DNA from: Thermoplasmata archaeon
GTDB taxonomy: Archaea > Thermoplasmatota > Thermoplasmata > SG8-5 > JAGLSY01
Assembly (NCBI GenBank): GCA_023135545.1
Contig: JAGLSY010000027.1
Span: 1 to 12,666 of the forward strand
Length of the DNA: 12,666 nt
Direction: 5' to 3'
A program made the position numbers and the translations under genes. This document shows positions 8,601 through 12,666 of the stretch, in pieces. The stretch's first letter is position 1. The number at the start of each line of letters is the position of its first letter. The notes beneath the pieces are model-generated. The model was given only the letters and a program-made list of their open reading frames with translations. It did not search any database and was not told the origin of the DNA.

Positions 8601-11018
8601 GTGGTTGAAGGTACAATTACAGGTGGAGACTGGCAATCAATTGATGAGAACCCACCGACAGGAGATACCGAGACCATCAGCGAGGCAACGGTTGTTGCTC
8701 CACCGGTAGTTCTATTCTCAGAAACATTCACAAATGCTGCTGATCCATGGGACGGTACCGGTCAAGATGAGGCATGGAATGTGATCACGGTAACTGAAGC
8801 AGCGGACATTGCAGTGGATGATTTAGATGGTGCTGCAGGAACATTACCACCGTCCGGCGGAAACCACCTATGGATGGAGGATTGTGATGACGCATGGGGC
8901 GTAGGAGACATCGTATGGGCTGCAGTGGACCTCTCAGGACAGACCGGCGTCCAGCTCTCGTACTACTGGCAGCAGGACACTACCGATGCTGGCGAAGGGT
9001 TCAGAAGCGAATACTCAACCGACTCAACCGACGGCTTGGACGGCACGTGGAACCTGATGTATGAATGGCTCGACCCCCCAGAGGACACTTGGACACAGGA
9101 TGTCTTCGCGATACCTGATGTTGATGCAGTGGCGAACTTCAAGTTCAGATTCGACGCTTACGCTCCTGCCAATAATGAAGAGACATTCATCGACGATGTG
9201 GTAATCACAGTACCCGGAGTGAGCTATGAGTCCCTTGAGCACAAGTGGACCACAGACAGCATCCCGGCCGGCTATGACGCACTGAACCTCTATGTAAGAG
9301 GCCTTTCAAGCGACCCGGCAGACGATGTCTTCAGCGTATTCTGGTCGAACGACGACATATCATATATTGACACTGGAATAAACATAGACCAGGGCGCAAT
9401 GACAGACTATGCACCCTTCACATTCCCGTTAGGGGAATCCGGTGTATTGTACATTCAGGTGATCGATGATAACTCAGGAGATGTTGTCCAAACCGATGTT
9501 GTGCTGGACACTATACGCCTGGAGTGGTATGAGAACACGGCATTGCCAGCATCTTACAGCCTTGAGCATCAATGGCAGTTTGAGGACGTAACGGCTGCGG
9601 ACAGTCACAATTTCCACGCCTTTGTTGGCTGGGATGGTGCAGGAGCAGGCGATGACACATTTAACTACTATGGTTCAGACACTGGAGCATTCGCAGGCGA
9701 GGAATTCCTGATGTTCACTGACACCACACAGGCAATAGATGAGTACACGTACGACCTGGGAGCTGGATACACAGGAGCATTCTATGTGATGGTGGAGGAC
9801 ACAGCAGCATCAGATGCCGAGGACACAGTATACATCGACTGCATGTATGTTGATTCCGCAACCGGCGGCCTCGGAACACCCAATGACCTCGTGCTCAGAT
9901 GGACCTTGTCACCTGATGATGGCGCAGGAGCGAATGATGTCCTTGGTTATGACATATACAAGGCAGATGCCGCGGCTGGCAACTACTATGAAGGTGCATT
10001 CGTATACACAGGCTCTTCGATTGCTGGTCAAAATAACTACATTGACACCAATGAAATACTTGACCCGGAGAACTGCTGGTACTATGTCATCGCATCAGAT
10101 GGAATATATGACAGCATTGCATCTGGAATAGTGGCCAAGATAGAGATTATGCCTGTTACCAGCAACGTGCTGGCAGACGGTGTAACACCATTGACCATAC
10201 CGATAGGCACAGCCAGCATCATACTGACCGCAGACCTGCTTGACAACACGACAACCGATGAGAACATCATGCCCTTCATCACTGGCGGAGAGTGGTTCGA
10301 TACTGTTGACCCGGGCGAAGGATTGGGAAATGCAATCCCCTTCCCGGTGGACACCTTCTGGAACGGCCCATATGAGAGTATCAATGAAGTCATCGACACG
10401 TCATTGTGGGGTGCAGGCGACCATGTTATCAACGTGCGCGGAAACTCGCCATACGGCTGGGGACCGACGACCACGGTAACCGTGACGGTAACTGGCCCGC
10501 CGGAGTTCATGATACCGGTTCAGGCCGGCTGGAACTTCATCTCCACACCGATGGTGCCCGGAGATACGACGGTGCCGAATGTGTTCACAGACATTGACGG
10601 CGACACCACCTGGACCATACTGAAGCACTATAACGGCACAGACTTGGCAGATCACTGGAAGACATACAACCCGGCCTATCCCGGAGCACCTGACCTGAAC
10701 AACGTGGATGAAAAGATGGGTGTCTGGATTTATGTGACCGCATTGGGAGACGGCTTCATCAAGGTAGGAGGAGCCAACCCGTCAGCAACCACCATCAATC
10801 TGGTGGCCGGCTGGAATATGGTCGGCTTCCCATCGATTGCAGAGGGCTACACCGCAGGTGACCTGAAAACCGATTCGGTCGGCCAGGTAACCATCGTGGA
10901 ACGCTACAACGACGTTGCCGCATATGACATAGAGGTCATGCCAGACGGCGACATGTTCCTCATGGGACAAGCGTACTGGATTTACTGCCCTAGCGGATAT
11001 GCATGGGTAATACCATAA
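5688..11018 (+). CDS. Secreted multidomain beta-sandwich protein (CARDB, MAM-like, FN3-like) with the shared C-terminal module; no catalytic site seen
   Basis: A 1776-residue protein (1773 if the ATG at 5697 is used). Residues 1-33 are a signal peptide: N-R-R, then a hydrophobic core ending GTA. The part at about 70-425 is unrecognised. A beta-rich segment with NYTTGEVTM and IQAWLSYSV (about 440-505) leads into a CARDB-type adhesion domain (about 505-603, with the typical ESNENNN). A MAM-like jelly-roll covers about 658-826 (ends WRVDDIRL) and a second one about 1008-1176 (ends FIDDVVI). Two related units starting SLEHKW and SLEHQW lie at about 1180-1282 and 1291-1394. An FN3-like domain (about 1399-1490), another beta-domain (about 1493-1603) and the C-terminal module (1606-1776) complete it. 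The composition is rich in Asp, Gly and Thr, with no C-terminal membrane helix. No peptidase or glycosidase motif was found, so an adhesion, binding or structural role beside the peptidases is inferred. Confidence 0.92.
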   Translation: MDIMGDYTNRRIGASIVIIMMLLASFVGFVGTAVNTDTTATESEVIADNPNAIEFVKLQSTDSSTLKVKDENKLSSQRVDISPSSTPPIETDASLFPLVDTTRCVLLEMMLSGIDNGSFVPSYTRAMQEAITAYSRSEVAVIGHNSWLDTMTNPAFWGNQDIEFSPGEYMFVGDPCDSAVRQASLPPFGLEIFPAYLDPNGGGEELVCAGGFSIDGNWAGYDGSGAYLNDVDYGDTLRWDDPTVEHVSDDLATRTGMPSDFTMTLNGSFDDISDWGNVSLTIGSINNMEDLGYDSSLYSVAFWVIDDYDVTVQRTNSYDLAGTDPSTKDYRIRYSMQQWMGYDDALDGWMDQRGDTLTYPDIPFNRDPTPSIAKNGNLRNQWNGNELGMVCAIYDETTMEVHQSVYYEFGSTTPDISITPGDISSAVQVINETVLTTVGDVWDFNLGYTNLSDCTLWVDEGIFGWWCLDDYCSVNYTTGEVTMTDGWPLWAGLNIQAWLSYSVIPNVGDIVPLDITISNAGNGASGANVIVGIYDGDPTQGGALIDTYDAGTMAAESTVNFIYNWDTAGFPGYHSICVIPDHLDAITESNENNNIAPIDIYIAPADDVGCFSIDTLVDGATYEWGFRDINATVGNVGQTTQGPFDVKCEINHMGTMTYLLNDNCEGGVLPGWTPDADWALGTLGANSPVTSWDFGNGGYPEWMDSKLTYGPFDLTGAFTSSSWKWWHSYSWEAPNWDGGVVEVSADGAAWDRVIPIGGYPGTIAVYDGSNPLETEDAFVGSVGWEEREVDLSAYLGDGTVWIRYWAGCDSWAGGGWGWRVDDIRLSKTSAGLGTVYLDIQPTSGPLAQSEGEQLNWNYNFDMEAMYDVSVMTMLPGDIVNSNNETLVSITTANMNPPGPVTNLASEVGGGGGASVYQQTTSDISVENNGGVIDHTLTHMPVDGTSEQIVEAVTPPVPDTWNNYTVASDVLPVVEGTITGGDWQSIDENPPTGDTETISEATVVAPPVVLFSETFTNAADPWDGTGQDEAWNVITVTEAADIAVDDLDGAAGTLPPSGGNHLWMEDCDDAWGVGDIVWAAVDLSGQTGVQLSYYWQQDTTDAGEGFRSEYSTDSTDGLDGTWNLMYEWLDPPEDTWTQDVFAIPDVDAVANFKFRFDAYAPANNEETFIDDVVITVPGVSYESLEHKWTTDSIPAGYDALNLYVRGLSSDPADDVFSVFWSNDDISYIDTGINIDQGAMTDYAPFTFPLGESGVLYIQVIDDNSGDVVQTDVVLDTIRLEWYENTALPASYSLEHQWQFEDVTAADSHNFHAFVGWDGAGAGDDTFNYYGSDTGAFAGEEFLMFTDTTQAIDEYTYDLGAGYTGAFYVMVEDTAASDAEDTVYIDCMYVDSATGGLGTPNDLVLRWTLSPDDGAGANDVLGYDIYKADAAAGNYYEGAFVYTGSSIAGQNNYIDTNEILDPENCWYYVIASDGIYDSIASGIVAKIEIMPVTSNVLADGVTPLTIPIGTASIILTADLLDNTTTDENIMPFITGGEWFDTVDPGEGLGNAIPFPVDTFWNGPYESINEVIDTSLWGAGDHVINVRGNSPYGWGPTTTVTVTVTGPPEFMIPVQAGWNFISTPMVPGDTTVPNVFTDIDGDTTWTILKHYNGTDLADHWKTYNPAYPGAPDLNNVDEKMGVWIYVTALGDGFIKVGGANPSATTINLVAGWNMVGFPSIAEGYTAGDLKTDSVGQVTIVERYNDVAAYDIEVMPDGDMFLMGQAYWIYCPSGYAWVIP
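10503..11015 (+). repeat. Full copy of the shared 171-residue C-terminal module, in the second long protein
   Basis: This encodes residues 1606-1776, from EFMIPVQAGWN to WVIP, and is colinear without gaps with the module at 4904-5416. The differences (about 40 of 171) are mostly conservative (I/V, D/N, K/R, S/T). The last 32 codons also match the fragment at 1-99. Confidence 0.9.
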
Positions 11019-11040
11019 GCAGGTGAAAGAAAAGCATAAT

Positions 11041-11070
11041 GGGGAGGGCGTCCAGCCTTCCCCCCTTTTA
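11041..11070 (+). terminator. Hairpin terminator after the second long gene
   Basis: GGGGAGGGC (11041-11049) pairs with GCCTTCCCC (11055-11063) as a 9-bp stem with one G-U pair and a 5-base loop. CCTTTTAC and T-rich sequence (ATTTTTGATTTTTTATTG) follow. It lies 22 bases after the stop codon. Confidence 0.8.
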
Positions 11071-11127
11071 CATTTTTGATTTTTTATTGATTGATTAGAT
11101 TCTAATGTGAAAATCATCAATATGTTT

Positions 11128-11194
11128 AAGTATTCTGAAAATAATATACATTTTACATGGGCAGATGTGGGCATAACACAGTTTCAGAATACTT
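11128..11194. repeat. Perfect 13-nt inverted repeat in the intergenic region
   Basis: AAGTATTCTGAAA (11128-11140) and TTTCAGAATACTT (11182-11194) are exact inverted copies with 41 bases between them. The right arm can instead pair with AGTATTC at 11208-11214 (7 bp). It could be a protein-binding operator around the promoter or an RNA stem; the sequence does not decide. Confidence 0.6.
11143..11149 (+). promoter_or_regulatory. Possible TATA-like element for the structured leader and second S8 peptidase
   Basis: AATATAC lies between the arms of the 13-nt inverted repeat. A start about 25 bases downstream (near 11175) would place the whole structured region at 11187-11443 in the transcript. The box is a weak match, and the 13-mer shared by the other two promoters is absent. 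Confidence 0.3.
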
Positions 11195-11443
11195 TTGATG
11201 GGATAACAGTATTCACAATTCTACCTCTGGCCTGTTTACTGTAAATGACCAAGAACGCTCTGTCTTTTAAGTCAGAGATGAATTGGTCTACAGTAACAAG
11301 AACACCGCCGTATGTCCGTCAATGAATCATCAAATGGACGCAGAGCTTAAACCTCTGCGAGTTTGGACATATGGCTGCTGGAATGTGAACTTCCAGCCAA
11401 TAAATAATGCCAGCTCTTCAAAGGCTGGTAGTTTGCAGAGGAG
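11187..11443 (+). ncRNA. Candidate structured RNA: 5' leader of the second S8 peptidase gene, or an independent small RNA
   Basis: Stems read directly from the sequence are as follows. (a) 11187-11193 with 11208-11214, 7 bp. (b) A long hairpin: TTACTGTA 11236-11243 with TACAGTAA 11289-11296 (8 bp), GACCAA 11247-11252 with TTGGTC 11283-11288 (6 bp), a 5x5 internal loop, then CTCTG 11258-11262 with CAGAG 11273-11277. (c) CCGTATGTCC 11308-11317 with GGACATATGG 11365-11374 (10 bp, one G-U), enclosing CGCAGAG 11339-11345 with CTCTGCG 11353-11359 (7 bp). (d) GGC-TGGAA (11373-11375 and 11379-11383, three bases bulged) with TTCCAGCC 11391-11398. (e) CCAGC 11410-11414 with GCTGG 11424-11428. No coding frame of note is present. 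I do not recognise the family: no tRNA T-loop, 5S, SRP or known riboswitch signature was seen. Confidence 0.6.
11435..11443 (+). promoter_or_regulatory. Ribosome binding site of the second S8 peptidase, able to pair with the leader
   Basis: GCAGAGGAG precedes the ATG at 11450, with GGAG (11440-11443) at 6 bases. An ATG at 11444 directly abuts the motif and is therefore less likely to be the start. GCAGAGG (11435-11441) is perfectly complementary to CCTCTGC (11352-11358), which also forms the 3' arm of the local hairpin 11339-11359. CCTCTG at 11224-11229 is a further possible partner. Confidence 0.6.
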
Positions 11444-11449
11444 ATGAAA

Positions 11450-12666
11450 ATGCAAGAGTGGGAAGAGAGAATAAGTGGGCTCGGTCGGTTCTTTGCAATA
11501 TTGATAATCATGGCAATGTTATTGCCTGCCAGTTATGGTTTTTCAACCACATCTGGCATTCAAGAGGCATCCTATGGGGATAATGAAGCGAGTGACAGCA
11601 CCCTCATAAGAATATCTCATGCCGGCCTGGAATTCGACAATCAAGTCGGGGAGCCAGCCCTGGCAAATAATATGAAGGCCGCGAACAGTGACAAGTACAT
11701 TGTCCAGTTCAAGGGGCCAATAATGCCAGCATGGAAGCAGGAATTGAAAGACCTGGGGGCGAAGGTGCACCAGTATGTCGAGGATAATGCCTATGTGGTA
11801 GAGATGGATGAGGCGGCAAAATCAGATATTGATAAACTGGCTAATGTCCAGTGGGTTGGAGAATACCATCCAGCCTACAAGGTGGATTGGACCCTCAATG
11901 ACAAGAAGGGCGAGACAGAGCTTGCCGTCTTCGCCTTCGATAACGCCCTGGCACTTGCCAACAAGTTGAAAAACATCGGGACCGTGGTCGACACCGAGGA
12001 GGAATTCGGAAAGGTCTACCTGAGGACCGATGCCAGCAATATTCCGACAGTTGCCCAGTTATCAGACGTGAACTACATTTTCTTCCAGCCGGAATATCAG
12101 ACATTGAACAATGTGGCCGGAGAGATAGATGACTGCCATACCTTATGGGAAGTTGAAAAGAGCGGGTTTCCCATGATCATAACCGGTCTGGGCATAAGAA
12201 TAGGTATTCAGGATACTGGCTGGGATAATGGTGATGAGACTAATGGGCACTGGGACTTCACAAAGGGGCCATTGGGAGCCAGAGTGGCCATTGCAGAAGC
12301 AGATGGTGACCAGCATGGAACACACTGTGCTGGTGTCATGGCAGGAAATGGCTACTGCATGGAAGAGTGGCTGGGGCTTGACAACATGAACCAGGTGTAC
12401 TACGAAGAGGCAGCCTCCAACCCGAGTTATTATGGTAATGATTTAGAAGGCTTTGCAGGCGTAGCACCAGAGGCCACATTGGAAGCCCACCAGCCATTAG
12501 GCACCGGTGACTGGGCAACAATGTCAGCAAACGGGTGTGTTGTCATAAGCAATAGCTGGGGCCCGACCGGAGTACCAGCGGCAAACTATGATGCAGACTG
12601 CCAGTCAGCAGATACTTTAATGAATGGCAATCCAATAATTATTATGCCATTCGCATGCGGAAGTTC
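11450..12666 (+). CDS. Secreted S8 (subtilisin-like) peptidase, N-terminal part, cut by the window end
   Basis: The frame is open from the ATG at 11450 to the window edge (405 whole codons). Residues 1-30 are a signal peptide (MQEWEERISGLGR, then a hydrophobic core ending LLPASYG). Two propeptide-like segments follow, about 81-146 (starting KYIVQFKGP) and 155-219 (starting ETELAVFAFD). The catalytic domain begins near residue 245, with Asp255 in IQDTGW, His289 in DQHGTHCAG and the conserved NSWG region. The catalytic Ser lies beyond the window. Where the oxyanion Asn is expected (SAGN-G in the first peptidase) this protein reads PFACGSS, so the Asn may be missing. The domain order matches the peptidase at 365-5419, but sequence identity is clearly low, so the two are old paralogues. 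The gene has a long structured leader, unlike its neighbours. Whether it ends in the shared C-terminal module cannot be seen. Confidence 0.9.
   Translation, partial: MQEWEERISGLGRFFAILIIMAMLLPASYGFSTTSGIQEASYGDNEASDSTLIRISHAGLEFDNQVGEPALANNMKAANSDKYIVQFKGPIMPAWKQELKDLGAKVHQYVEDNAYVVEMDEAAKSDIDKLANVQWVGEYHPAYKVDWTLNDKKGETELAVFAFDNALALANKLKNIGTVVDTEEEFGKVYLRTDASNIPTVAQLSDVNYIFFQPEYQTLNNVAGEIDDCHTLWEVEKSGFPMIITGLGIRIGIQDTGWDNGDETNGHWDFTKGPLGARVAIAEADGDQHGTHCAGVMAGNGYCMEEWLGLDNMNQVYYEEAASNPSYYGNDLEGFAGVAPEATLEAHQPLGTGDWATMSANGCVVISNSWGPTGVPAANYDADCQSADTLMNGNPIIIMPFACGS

Noticed and set aside
11236..11298. Possible archaeal H/ACA guide RNA (ACA directly after the long hairpin)
   Set aside because: The internal loop is only 5x5, the upper stem only 5 bp, and no clear kink-turn is present, so a usable guide pocket is not convincing.
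11339..11359. Hairpin that looks like a tRNA anticodon arm (7-base loop C-T-T-A-A-A-C, would read UAA, Leu)
   Set aside because: No T-arm with a GTTCRA-type loop, no D-arm and no acceptor stem can be found around it; the stem is 7 bp rather than 5, and its arms have other partners.
1..12666. CRISPR array, insertion sequence or phage elements
   Set aside because: No regularly spaced direct repeats, no transposase or integrase frame and no target-site duplications were seen; the repeats present are protein-domain repeats or local hairpins.

Overview
The window looks like part of an archaeal chromosome, most plausibly from the Thermoplasmatota or a related euryarchaeal lineage. This is an inference from three things: very long secreted modular proteins (subtilisin, CARDB, FN3-like, MAM-like jelly-rolls) with no bacterial sortase or S-layer anchor; AT-rich promoters with TATA-like boxes; and Shine-Dalgarno-led starts. 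All genes are on the + strand. No housekeeping gene is present, so the taxonomic call is soft.

Layout. 1-99 is the last 32 codons of an upstream secreted protein. 100-364 is a spacer with a terminator-like hairpin and a TATA-type promoter. 365-5419 encodes a 1684-residue secreted S8 (subtilisin-like) peptidase with a complete Asp/His/Asn/Ser active site and a long tail of beta-sandwich domains. 5420-5687 is a spacer with a clear hairpin terminator and a promoter sharing a 13-nt core with the previous one. 5688-11018 encodes a 1776-residue secreted multidomain protein with no recognisable catalytic site. 11019-11449 is the largest gap: a strong hairpin terminator, a 13-nt inverted repeat, and about 250 nt densely packed with perfect stems, lying directly against the start of the next gene. 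11450-12666 is the N-terminal 405 codons of a second, different S8 peptidase that runs off the window.

How they fit together. The three proteins whose C-termini are visible (1-99, 365-5419, 5688-11018) end in the same module and the same terminal residues (...W-V-I-P-stop), although what precedes it in the two long proteins is mostly unrelated. The module is 171 residues in both full copies, about 77% identical by hand alignment, and is built from two GWN-containing halves. It is the best candidate for a shared surface-attachment or secretion tag. Each gene seems to be its own transcription unit, so this is a tandem array of separately expressed surface or extracellular proteins, probably for extracellular protein breakdown and binding.

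Most noteworthy: (i) the structured RNA leader at about 11187-11443, which contains two mutually exclusive pairings, one of which buries the ribosome binding site of the protease gene; (ii) three FN3-like domains, all apparently split by large inserted domains at the same loop; (iii) the shared C-terminal module; (iv) a possible Gly replacement of the oxyanion-hole Asn in the second peptidase.
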